25,977 nt of DNA from Planctomycetota bacterium. GTDB lineage: Bacteria; Planctomycetota; B15-G4. The DNA is taken from positions 1-25,977 of the forward strand of contig QNBX01000051.1 of the NCBI GenBank assembly GCA_003644265.1, given 5' to 3'. Made by a program: the position numbers and the translations under genes. Of this stretch, positions 1 to 7,037 are shown piece after piece (position 1 is the stretch's first letter; each line of letters begins with the position of its first letter). The notes beneath the pieces are model-generated. The model was not told the DNA's origin. It saw only the letters and a program-made list of their open reading frames with translations, and made no database searches.

Positions 1-653
1 ACGTCCTCGACGAAGCCCACCCGCGCGTCCAGGTCGACGCCCTGGCTCTGGGCGTTGGACAATGCGATGCGCACCATCTCGGGGCTGGGGTCGAAGGCGG
101 AGGCCATGGCCCCCAGGCGCGCGGCCTCGATGCCCACCCAGCCAGCGCCGCAGCCCGCGTCCAGCACGCGCGTGCCGCGCCCGGGCCTGGCGATCTGGGC
201 CAGCAGCCGGCGCATCCAGCGGTAGTGCCCGTAGGTGGCGGTGCCGGGCACGCCGTTCCAGCCCTCGGCGTTGGCGTCGAACTTGGCCACGGTGGTGCTG
301 CGCCCCATGGCGGCGTCGCGGTCGCGCAGGAACAGCAGCGTGCGCGGCTCGCCGGGGATGGGAGCGGCCAACGACGTCTGCCCGGAGAGCAGGCTGCGCT
401 GCACCGCGCCGTCGCTGCTGGTGCGGTAGATCGCCGTCAGGTGCCGCGCGGGCCAGAGGCGGTCGCGCAGCCGAGCCAGGCTGAGGTCATCCACGTGACC
501 CGGCAGCACCGCCAGCACCGCCGAGTGCGCCCCAAAGGGGGCCAGGGCCGGGTGCGGGTCGTCGCCGGCGCCCGCCAGCGCCAGCACCGGCAGCGTGCCT
601 CCACCCAGCTCCAGATCCTCGAAGATGGGTGCGAGCTCGGCAGCGGTGGTCAC
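1..653 (-). CDS. Class I SAM-dependent methyltransferase, partial (C-terminus outside window)
   Basis: An open minus-strand frame runs from a GTG at 653 to the window edge, giving about 217 residues without a stop. Near residue 163 it carries the SAM-binding motif I of class I methyltransferases (VLDAGCGAGW), followed by the acidic end of strand 2 (AFDPSPEMV), where the ribose hydroxyls of SAM bind. The ~160 residues before the Rossmann core are an N-terminal extension that I do not recognise; its last part (around WNGVPGTATYGHY) may help bind the substrate. The GTG is chosen because GAGGAG lies 11 bases upstream and the reading is coherent from there. The acceptor substrate cannot be inferred. 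The gene follows the two riboswitch-linked genes on the same strand after a 96-base gap, so co-transcription is possible but not shown. Confidence 0.75.
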   Translation of the reverse strand, partial: MTTAAELAPIFEDLELGGGTLPVLALAGAGDDPHPALAPFGAHSAVLAVLPGHVDDLSLARLRDRLWPARHLTAIYRTSSDGAVQRSLLSGQTSLAAPIPGEPRTLLFLRDRDAAMGRSTTVAKFDANAEGWNGVPGTATYGHYRWMRRLLAQIARPGRGTRVLDAGCGAGWVGIEAARLGAMASAFDPSPEMVRIALSNAQSQGVDLDARVGFVED

Positions 654-714
654 GGTTCGGCAGGCTCCTCGGGCGACGAGCGTGGGAGTCTAACAGCCCG
701 GGGTGCACGACCGA

Positions 715-740
715 GGCGTGCGAGCGGGGCGTGCGAGCGA
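715..740. repeat. 13-bp tandem duplication between genes
   Basis: Two adjacent 13-base copies (GGCGTGCGAGCGG at 715-727 and GGCGTGCGAGCGA at 728-740) differ only in the last base. They lie in the 96-base gap between the secreted-protein gene and the methyltransferase gene. No function is evident; a simple slippage duplication is the likeliest origin. Confidence 0.6.
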
Positions 741-749
741 GGCCCGCGA

Positions 750-1808
750 TCAGGGCAGGAAGATCGCGTCGCCGCGAGTCTGGCCGTCGCTGTCCACGGC
801 GGAGATCTTCAGGAGCATGCGCTCGAAGCCCGGTGGAAACGGGCCCGTCTCCAGCGTGGCGCCGAAGGCGTCGATCTCGGTGATGACCAAGAACTCCAGC
901 AGTAAGCCGAAGGGCACGCTGAGTCCATTGATGGACGCATTCAGGCCCAGCTTGATGTCGGCCAGGCCTTCGTCGTCCTCCAGGCGCAGGCGCAGCAGGC
1001 CGGTCGTGTCATCGAGGGAGAGCTCCACCCGCGGTCGTCCGGTGGAGTCGTTGAGCGCGCTGTTGACCGCGGTGATGGCGTCGATGTCCGCCGCCGCAAA
1101 GACGGGGTTGCCGCAGTCCCAGATGATCGTGCCGTCGTCGTCCTGATCGACGCCGGCCTGAACGTCCACCAGACGCACCCACTCGATGTAGTCGAGCTCG
1201 ACTTCGCCCGAGAGCACCAGCGGGTGCCCCAGGAGATCCGCGAAGTCAAAGGCATCCGCGCCGGCCTTGACCACGTCCAGCGGGTCGATCAAGGGCAGCG
1301 CTGCCAGCACGGGATGAACGCCCGTGAAGCCGTTGTAGTAGGTCATGTCCGAGCCGAGCTGCATGCCGCCTTGCATGTACGGTCCCGCGGGGCCCTCGAA
1401 GTCGGTGGGGAAGCGCGCGAAGTCGCTTCCGTTACTGGAGACCTCGACGTAGGCCAGGTCGATGTACGCGTCCCAGTCGCTGCCCTGGATGATGAACGGG
1501 TTCTCGGACACGATCAGGTCGGTGCCGGGGCCGTTCCACGCGGGGGTGTCCAGGTGCAACACGGCCTCGCCACCGATGCCGAGCGTGAACACGTCCAGCG
1601 CGCCGCCGCCGGAGCTATTGCCCTTGGGTGGACCGAGCATGTTGTCATCGACGCCGTAGTCCGCGAACGGACCGAGGTTCAGCGACGTGACCACGTCCGC
1701 GTAGGGCGTGCCCATCAGGGTGAAGCCCGTGGCCAGCGTCAGGACCGCGAGCCCCAGCGCTGCCACGCAGCGCCTGCTGCGCGGGCCGGATGTGTTCAGG
1801 GAGACCAT
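750..1808 (-). CDS. Secreted surface protein of a riboswitch-associated family, 352 aa
   Basis: Residues 1 to about 37 form a signal peptide (basic SRR followed by a hydrophobic stretch), so the protein is exported. The body has a pattern I associate with bacterial 'cell surface proteins' found near B12 uptake genes: GIGGEAVLHL, then NGPGTDLIVSENPF, then AYVEVSSNGSDFARFP, then a DADAFDFADL-like block (AGADAFDFADL) and YIEWVRLVDV. A likely calcium loop (DQDDDGT, about residues 219-225) is followed by an ADIDAI segment resembling the family's usual FDLDAV ending. A C-terminal ~100-residue domain reads like a beta-sandwich. The ATG at 1808 is well supported by AAAGGAGAG four bases upstream. It lies 133 bases downstream of the beta-propeller gene on the same strand, so it probably shares the cobalamin riboswitch control. 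The ligand is unknown; corrinoid or carbohydrate binding are the options. Family assignment is from memory of the motif pattern. Confidence 0.75.
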   Translation of the reverse strand: MVSLNTSGPRSRRCVAALGLAVLTLATGFTLMGTPYADVVTSLNLGPFADYGVDDNMLGPPKGNSSGGGALDVFTLGIGGEAVLHLDTPAWNGPGTDLIVSENPFIIQGSDWDAYIDLAYVEVSSNGSDFARFPTDFEGPAGPYMQGGMQLGSDMTYYNGFTGVHPVLAALPLIDPLDVVKAGADAFDFADLLGHPLVLSGEVELDYIEWVRLVDVQAGVDQDDDGTIIWDCGNPVFAAADIDAITAVNSALNDSTGRPRVELSLDDTTGLLRLRLEDDEGLADIKLGLNASINGLSVPFGLLLEFLVITEIDAFGATLETGPFPPGFERMLLKISAVDSDGQTRGDAIFLP

Positions 1809-1941
1809 GGGTCTCTCCTTTCTTCTTCAAGCATGGATGCGTCGGGGGGAAGAGGCGGCCGGGGCCGGTGTGCTGGGGGGACACGGGAGCAGGTCAATCG
1901 CGACTCCCGCCACCGACGCCCGGCGCCTCGATGGAGAGTAC

Positions 1942-3267
1942 TCAGGAGCCAAAGATGAACTCTAGCCCGTTGCCGATGCCGAAGACGCCGTCCTCGAGCG
2001 TGAAGGCCTGGATCACGAGGGGCCGTCCCTGCAGGAACTCGAGGTCGCGCAGGGACATGCGGCAGGTGGCCTCGCCGTCCGGCCCCAGGTCCATCAGCGG
2101 CGAGATGGCGTGCAGGTCGTTGAAGCCGGCGCACAGGTCGCCGATGCCAGGAAACGTCGGCCCGCTGGTGTCGAGCGAGATCACGAACATGCCGTCAGCG
2201 AAGGCTGCGCCGCGCACGATGACATCGATCACCTCGTTGAGAGCGACGTTGCCTACGACCTCCGTCTCGGCCAGGGGCGCGCTGCGTGCGATGTCGTTGC
2301 CCTGGAAGCCAAAGTCACCGATCCACAGCTCGCCTTCGCCGTCGGCGCCCGGGTTGAAGCCGCCCGCGCCCTCGAACAAGGTCAGGCCCCCGCTGTACGC
2401 GAAGCCCTCGAAGACGCACTCCTCGACGCCGTCCGCCATGCCGTCCGCGTTGCTGTCCGGCAGCAGCCGCCCGACGCAGCCCGCGAACGAGGGGCTCGAG
2501 CCGCCCGAGATCCACAGGCTGCCGTCCTGCGCGAAGGCCAGCCCGCTGGCGCCGGTGAGGCCGGTGGCGTAGAGCCCGTTCTCGCCGGGGTCCATGGCGT
2601 CGCCGTCGTCGTTCATGTCCTGCAGCGCGAAGACCTCGCCCACGAAGAACGTGCTGTGGAGGCTGCCGGCGTAGAGCACGCCCTCGCGAAAGGCCAGCCC
2701 GCCCGAGAAACCGAGCTCGTCGAAGTAGACGCCGCCCGCGCCGTCGGCGTGGCGCACGATGGCCGGCAACGAGGTCTCACCCGAGATGAACTGAGTGGTG
2801 CCGATCATGTACAGCGTGTCGGTACCCGGCTCGTAGGCCACGTCGAAGGCCAGGGCCGGCCGCCCGTTGGCCAGCAGCGGGTGCGTGCTCGGGAACACCG
2901 TGCGCTCGCCGGGGTCGAGCGCGTCGCCGTCGTGGTTCAGGTCGCGCAGCAGCCAGAGGATGTCCGGGCTGAACAGGTCGCCCACGGCGATGTCGCCGCT
3001 GAGGGTCGACTGCGAGACGCCGTCGATGGAGCTGAAGCCCTCGGCGAACAGCGTGAGCGTGCCGTCGGGAGCCTGGCGCGTGAGCGTGGGGCCGGCGCTG
3101 GCCAGCAGCAAGGAGCCGTCAGCCAGCACTTCGACCACGGGGCCGGCGCTGGCCATGGTCTCGATGTTGAAACCGGACGGCTTGGTGATCTCGCCGGCGA
3201 GGGCCGGCAGGCACAGGGCGCCCAGCAGGGCGGGCACGAGCAGGTGCTGCGAGGTGAGATGGGTCAC
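1942..3267 (-). CDS. Secreted beta-propeller protein with calcium-type loops, under cobalamin riboswitch
   Basis: The 441-residue protein starts with a signal peptide (residues 1-25, ending in ALAG). It then shows repeated NHL/SMP-30-like blade signatures such as SGGLAFREGVLYAGS, SGLAFAQDGSLWISGG and GELWIGDFG, which indicates a beta-propeller. Three Asp-rich loops of the EF-hand/dockerin type occur at about residues 109-121 (DLNHDGDALDPGE), 217-229 (DMNDDGDAMDPGE) and 271-280. I prefer the GTG at 3267 because GGAG lies six bases upstream and the signal peptide follows at once; a GTG at 3312 is in frame but has no clear ribosome site. Directly upstream lie a terminator hairpin and a cobalamin riboswitch, so expression should fall when B12 is plentiful. 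By analogy with BtuG of Bacteroides, a B12-binding surface propeller, it may capture corrinoids. That role is inference; the propeller and the riboswitch are what the sequence shows. Confidence 0.82.
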   Translation of the reverse strand: MTHLTSQHLLVPALLGALCLPALAGEITKPSGFNIETMASAGPVVEVLADGSLLLASAGPTLTRQAPDGTLTLFAEGFSSIDGVSQSTLSGDIAVGDLFSPDILWLLRDLNHDGDALDPGERTVFPSTHPLLANGRPALAFDVAYEPGTDTLYMIGTTQFISGETSLPAIVRHADGAGGVYFDELGFSGGLAFREGVLYAGSLHSTFFVGEVFALQDMNDDGDAMDPGENGLYATGLTGASGLAFAQDGSLWISGGSSPSFAGCVGRLLPDSNADGMADGVEECVFEGFAYSGGLTLFEGAGGFNPGADGEGELWIGDFGFQGNDIARSAPLAETEVVGNVALNEVIDVIVRGAAFADGMFVISLDTSGPTFPGIGDLCAGFNDLHAISPLMDLGPDGEATCRMSLRDLEFLQGRPLVIQAFTLEDGVFGIGNGLEFIFGS

Positions 3268-3330
3268 GGGGGACTCCAGAGTCAGTGAGTTGAGACCAAG
3301 GAGCGCCTCCACGGGAGGGCCTGTCCGCAG

Positions 3331-3381
3331 GAAATGAAAATGGCCGCCGGGACGCCCCGCAGAGCGGGGGCCAAGGCGGCC
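3331..3381 (-). terminator. Intrinsic terminator, expression platform of the riboswitch
   Basis: On the minus strand GGCCGCC (3381-3375) pairs with GGCGGCC (3348-3342). An inner stem CCCCGC/GCGGGG (3369-3364 with 3360-3355) closes on a TCT loop. The hairpin is followed by ATTTTCATTTC, a U-rich tail. It sits between the aptamer and the beta-propeller start codon, as expected for a transcription-attenuating riboswitch. Confidence 0.7.
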
Positions 3382-3439
3382 ACTCGAGGCGTCGACTGGC
3401 GACGCCGCGTCCGACGGACGTTTACGGAATCCCAGATCC

Positions 3440-3640
3440 GGGGAATGCGCAAGACAGTTCGTCGACCAGGGTCTTCTGGCTCACGGAGGATGACCTCGGG
3501 ACGCGCCTTCCCGCCTGATGCTGCAGGCAGTGACCGGGACCTCGCTCGTGTGAGCGGCTCCCCAGCGTCCGTCGCCTCCGTTCACAGCGGCGGGACCGCG
3601 ACGGAATTACACCGTCTTCCCCGGGGGCCGAGAACAACAG
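3440..3640 (-). ncRNA. Cobalamin (B12) riboswitch aptamer
   Basis: Read on the minus strand, the 5' part contains the conserved GGGGAAGACGGTGTAA block at about 3622-3607. It is followed by ATTCC, then GCGGTCCCGCCGCTGTGA, the hallmark of cobalamin riboswitches. Further on come GGTCACTG and GGGAAGG, and finally the B12 box GAGCCAGAAGACC at 3482-3470 (consensus GCCAGGAGACC, one base different). Order and spacing fit the adenosylcobalamin-type aptamer. The outer ends (P1) are approximate. It lies upstream of a terminator and of the two secreted-protein genes on the same strand. Confidence 0.92.
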
Positions 3641-3689
3641 GACAGCAGGTAAGAAAAGAACGTGGCGACCGTGAGGCCACCGGAGCGCC

Positions 3690-3720
3690 TATTCATGCAC
3701 GCATGGAGGGCCCTGGTCAA
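3690..3720 (-). promoter_or_regulatory. Possible promoter for the riboswitch transcript
   Basis: On the minus strand TTGACC (3720-3715) matches a -35 box in five of six bases. A weak -10-like TGAATA (3695-3690) follows after a 19-base spacer, which is longer than ideal. The start point would fall some 40-50 bases before the riboswitch aptamer, which is a plausible distance. The -10 match is poor. Confidence 0.3.
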
Positions 3721-3845
3721 GCGCGCGCCGCAGACGTCGCCGCAGGGCCCCTCAAGGACGCTTCTGCATGCTGGTCCGCGACTTCTCCAGATCGTTCAGC
3801 CCGTTGCCTCTTCACCCGGAGGCCCCCGCTCCCGATGATGGGCGG

Positions 3846-5540
3846 ATGAGCGCTTCCGTCGTGAAGGACCTTTTCCTGGGCGAGCTGTCCGCCGCCGCCG
3901 TGCTGCCGTTCCCGTTCCTCGATCCCGAGCGGGCTGAGCTGCTGGCCATGGTGCGCGAGACTCTCGACCGCTTTGCCGCCGACAAGATCGATCCGGACGC
4001 CATCGACCAGGCCCACGCCATCCCCCAGGAGGTGCTGGACGGCCTGGCCGAGGTGGGCCTGTTTGGCCTGCGCATCAGCGAGGACTACGGCGGCCTCGAC
4101 CTGAACACCAGCCAGTACGTGCGCGTGGGCGTCGACCTGGCGCGCTACGACGGCGCCACCGCCATCCTCTCGGGCGGCCACAGCACCATCGGCATCAAGG
4201 CCCTGCTGCTGCGCGGCAGCGACGAGCAGAAGCAGCGCTACCTGCCGCGCCTGGCCACCGGCGAGCTCAAGGCGGCCTTCGCCCTGAGCGAACCCGACGC
4301 GGGCAGCGACGCCCAGGCCCTGCGCTGCACGGCCACGCGGCGCGACGACGGCAGCTACGTGCTCAACGGCGAGAAGCTGTGGATCACCAACGGCGGCCTG
4401 GCCGATCTGATCACCGTCTTCGTGCGCACGCCCGACCATCCGCGCGACGACGGGCGACCCTCCATCAGCTGCTTCCTGGTGGAGCGCAGCATGGGCTACG
4501 TGCCGGGGGCCGAGGAGGACAAGCTCGGCATCTGCGGCAGCTCCACCGTGCCGCTGCTGTTCGAGGACGTGGTGGTGCCCGCCGAGAACATGCTGGGGCC
4601 GCCCGGCGACGGCTTCCGCTTGGCGCTGGAGGTGCTCAACTCGGGCCGCACGGGGCTGGCGGGCAACTGCCTCGGCGCCGGCCGGTTCATCCTGAAAGAG
4701 GCCGCGCGCTACGCGGCCGAGCGCGAGCAGTTTGGCCAGCCCATCGCGCGCTTCGAGCTGATCCAGGAGAAGCTGGCGCGCATGGCGCAGGACCTGCACG
4801 CCCTCGAGTGCATGCTGTTCCTCACCACCGGGCTGATGGACCGCGAGGGCAGCGACGCCGCCGCCGAGTTCGCGCTGGAGTCGGCGCTGTGCAAGATCTT
4901 TGGCACCGAGACGCTCTGGTCGGTGGTCAACGACGCGGTGCAGATCGCGGGGGGCAACGGTTTCACCAGCGACTACCCCTTCGGACGCATGCTGCGCGAC
5001 GCGCGCGTCAACATGATCTTCGAAGGCACCAATGAGATCCTGCGCATCATGGTGGCGACCACGGGGGCGGCCGAGGCCGGCCGGCGCGCGGGGGGCGCTG
5101 GGGTCGAGCCCATGAGCCCCTATGGCCGACGCATCAGCGGCAGCGAGGGGCCCGACCCGCTGCCCGTACCCGCGGCGCTGCAGGCCGAGGCCCTGGCGCT
5201 GGCCATGGGCGGCTCCGAACTGGCGGTCTCCACGGCGCGCGCGGTTCAGCAGCACGGCAAGGGGCTGCGCGCGCGGCAGCTCGTGTGCGCGGCGCTCTCC
5301 GATCAGGCCATGGCGATCTACGCCCAGGCCGCCGTGCTGTCCCGCGCCAGCGCGGTGTTCGAATCGCTGGGCGAGGAGGCCGCCGCGGATGAGCTGCTGT
5401 TGGCCCAGGGCGCCTGCCGACGCCAGTCCCGGGCAGCCCGCGCCGCCAGTGACCGCCTGCGCGACAACGACGACGAGCTGTTGGTGACCACGGCCGAACT
5501 GGTCAGTCGCCTGGGCGGTCCCTTGGGAGAACGCATGTGA
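3846..5540 (+). CDS. Acyl-CoA dehydrogenase, long VLCAD/ACAD9-like form
   Basis: FAD-dependent alpha,beta-dehydrogenation of an acyl-CoA, passing electrons to ETF; 564 residues. The N-terminal helical domain, the beta domain (AFALSEPDAGSDAQALR and LNGEKLWITNGG, the FAD/substrate signatures) and the C-terminal helical domain (REQFGQPIARFELIQ) are complete. The catalytic base Glu is in MIFEGTNEILR near residue 400, and QIAGGNGFTSDYP precedes it. About 140 extra C-terminal residues match the membrane-associated extension of VLCAD/ACAD9 rather than the ~380-residue short-chain enzymes. I chose the ATG at 3846 because the family usually begins just before the KDLFLGEL-like segment. An in-frame ATG at 3768 with AAGGA nine bases upstream would add 26 unconserved residues and is a real alternative. 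The stop overlaps the next gene's GTG by four bases. Exact chain-length preference is unknown. Confidence 0.93.
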   Translation: MSASVVKDLFLGELSAAAVLPFPFLDPERAELLAMVRETLDRFAADKIDPDAIDQAHAIPQEVLDGLAEVGLFGLRISEDYGGLDLNTSQYVRVGVDLARYDGATAILSGGHSTIGIKALLLRGSDEQKQRYLPRLATGELKAAFALSEPDAGSDAQALRCTATRRDDGSYVLNGEKLWITNGGLADLITVFVRTPDHPRDDGRPSISCFLVERSMGYVPGAEEDKLGICGSSTVPLLFEDVVVPAENMLGPPGDGFRLALEVLNSGRTGLAGNCLGAGRFILKEAARYAAEREQFGQPIARFELIQEKLARMAQDLHALECMLFLTTGLMDREGSDAAAEFALESALCKIFGTETLWSVVNDAVQIAGGNGFTSDYPFGRMLRDARVNMIFEGTNEILRIMVATTGAAEAGRRAGGAGVEPMSPYGRRISGSEGPDPLPVPAALQAEALALAMGGSELAVSTARAVQQHGKGLRARQLVCAALSDQAMAIYAQAAVLSRASAVFESLGEEAAADELLLAQGACRRQSRAARAASDRLRDNDDELLVTTAELVSRLGGPLGERM

Positions 5541-6910
5541 TCGACGAGCAGCCGGACAGCAGCGAAGGCATGAGCTCTGGCGCCGACGCGCGCCGACCCG
5601 ACGACGAACGAGCGATACCACGCGAGCCGTTGGAGCCTGCGACTGACGCGGGGCCGGGCCAGGCGGCTTCGGCCGACGCGGCAGCGAGCGACGAAACCGT
5701 GGGCGACGAAACACCTGCCGACGCGGGCACTGACGCGGGCACCGACGCGGATGCCGACGGGGGCGCCGACGATCAAGCCCCGGTCGAGCCTCTCCGCAGC
5801 ACGGCGGCCGATGACGACGCACGGCTGGAGGACGGGACGCCGCTCACGCCGCGTCGCAGCGCGCCTGACGGCGTGCCCTCGGCGTACGTCGAGGGAGCGT
5901 CGGGGGGCCCCGATCGCGCCGGCGAACGGCGCGGCGCCGAGGACCCCGCCGGCCCGCTCGAGCTCAGCTCGGCGGGCGCGACCAGCAAGCTCCGCCCCGG
6001 CGGCCGCCGGCGCGGCGACCCCGCGGCCCCCGATGCCGAGCCCGAGCTTGAGTCGGAGTCGTTCGAGCGCCCGGGCGGCCTGCTCAGCCGCATCGATGGC
6101 CACGTCATCATCTACCACCAACCGCACAGCCTGCAGGCCGAGCAGTACCGCGCCTTCCGCGCCACGCTCTCGGCCATGAACCCCGGCGGCGCGCCCTGGG
6201 CCATCGTGGTCACCAGCGCGCGCAAGGGCGAGGGCAAGTCCACCACCGCCACCAACCTGGCCGCCTGCCTGGCCGAACTGCCCGGGCAGCGCGTGTGCAT
6301 CGTCGATGCCGACAGCCGCTCGCCTAGCCAGGCCCAACTGCTGGGGTGCACCCCGCGCGTCGGGCTGACCGAGGTGCTGGAGGGCAAGGCCGCGCTCAAC
6401 GAAGCCACCATGGTGACGCTGTTGCCCGGGCTTGACTGCGTTCACTCCGGGCGCGAGCCGGCCAACCCCGCCGAGGTGCTGGGCAGCGACGCCTTCGCCC
6501 ACCTGCTGGGCGAGCTGAAGCGGCGCTACTCGTGGATCGTGCTGGACTCCCCGCCGGTGAACCCCTTCACCGACCCCTGCGTGCTGGCCGCGCAGTGTGA
6601 CGGCGCCATCCTGGTGGTGCGCCTGCAGACCGCGCCGCGCGAGCTGGTGACCAGCTCCGTGGACGCCATCACCAACGCGGGCGGGCGCGTGCTGGGCACC
6701 TTCGTCACGGGCCTCACGCCCGACACGGACGACGACGCCGAGGTCTCGGGCTACGAGCGCATCTCCGACGAGGACCGGGCCCTGTTGCGCAAGGGCGGCA
6801 AGGACGAGCGCGAGCTGCGCAAGCAAGAGCGCGAGCGCTCCAAGCGCGAGAAGGCCGCCGTCAAGCAGCAGCGCAGGCAGGGCGGAGCCGACGAGGAGTT
6901 CCCGGTTTGA
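5537..6910 (+). CDS. BY-kinase/CpsD-like P-loop ATPase with acidic N-terminal region and no Tyr tail
   Basis: The first ~180 residues are low-complexity, rich in Asp, Ala, Gly and Glu, and probably disordered. The second part is a MinD/ParA-type ATPase of the bacterial tyrosine kinase (CpsD/CapB/Wzc) branch. It has the QAEQYRAFRATL lead-in, a Walker A (ARKGEGKSTTATNLA, Lys about 234), a Walker A' VDADSRSP (about 256-263) and a Walker B-like LDSPP (about 336-340). The C-terminus is highly charged and basic (many Arg/Lys/Glu) with only one tyrosine after the domain, so the tyrosine cluster that BY-kinases autophosphorylate is missing. No membrane segment or Wzz adaptor is seen here. The GTG start overlaps the acyl-CoA dehydrogenase stop (GTGA), implying coupling; an ATG at 5570 is an alternative. 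Known relatives control polysaccharide export; whether this one phosphorylates protein is doubtful. Confidence 0.83.
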   Translation: MIDEQPDSSEGMSSGADARRPDDERAIPREPLEPATDAGPGQAASADAAASDETVGDETPADAGTDAGTDADADGGADDQAPVEPLRSTAADDDARLEDGTPLTPRRSAPDGVPSAYVEGASGGPDRAGERRGAEDPAGPLELSSAGATSKLRPGGRRRGDPAAPDAEPELESESFERPGGLLSRIDGHVIIYHQPHSLQAEQYRAFRATLSAMNPGGAPWAIVVTSARKGEGKSTTATNLAACLAELPGQRVCIVDADSRSPSQAQLLGCTPRVGLTEVLEGKAALNEATMVTLLPGLDCVHSGREPANPAEVLGSDAFAHLLGELKRRYSWIVLDSPPVNPFTDPCVLAAQCDGAILVVRLQTAPRELVTSSVDAITNAGGRVLGTFVTGLTPDTDDDAEVSGYERISDEDRALLRKGGKDERELRKQERERSKREKAAVKQQRRQGGADEEFPV

Positions 6911-6972
6911 GCGGGCCTGCGCTACGAGAGCGCCGCGGCGCGCGGAATGACTTGCGCCACGGGCTGCTAGCT

Positions 6973-6989
6973 GGGCTCGGGGCGAGCCC
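6973..6989 (+). terminator. Short perfect hairpin between the ATPase gene and aroA
   Basis: GGGCTCG (6973-6979) and CGAGCCC (6983-6989) form a perfect 7-bp stem on a GGG loop, 62 bases after the ATPase stop. There is no U-tract, so termination is uncertain; it may also be an mRNA structure ahead of aroA. Confidence 0.3.
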
Positions 6990-7037
6990 TCGCCGGGCCC
7001 GTGCGCGCGCGGCCGCTACCGGCCGGAGGGCGCGGGG

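Noticed and set aside
2110..3288. A 392-codon plus-strand frame opposite the beta-propeller gene
   Set aside because: Shadow frame of Ala/Arg/Gln/Val-rich composition; the minus strand has signal peptide, blade repeats and a riboswitch.
3717..5822. A 701-codon open frame on the minus strand
   Set aside because: It is antisense to the acyl-CoA dehydrogenase, whose motifs are complete. Its composition (His, Gln, Arg, Ala, Gly rich) is typical of shadow frames in high-GC DNA.
5318..6826. A 502-codon minus-strand frame opposite the BY-kinase-like gene
   Set aside because: Low-complexity shadow translation with no motif; the plus-strand frame has Walker A, A' and B.
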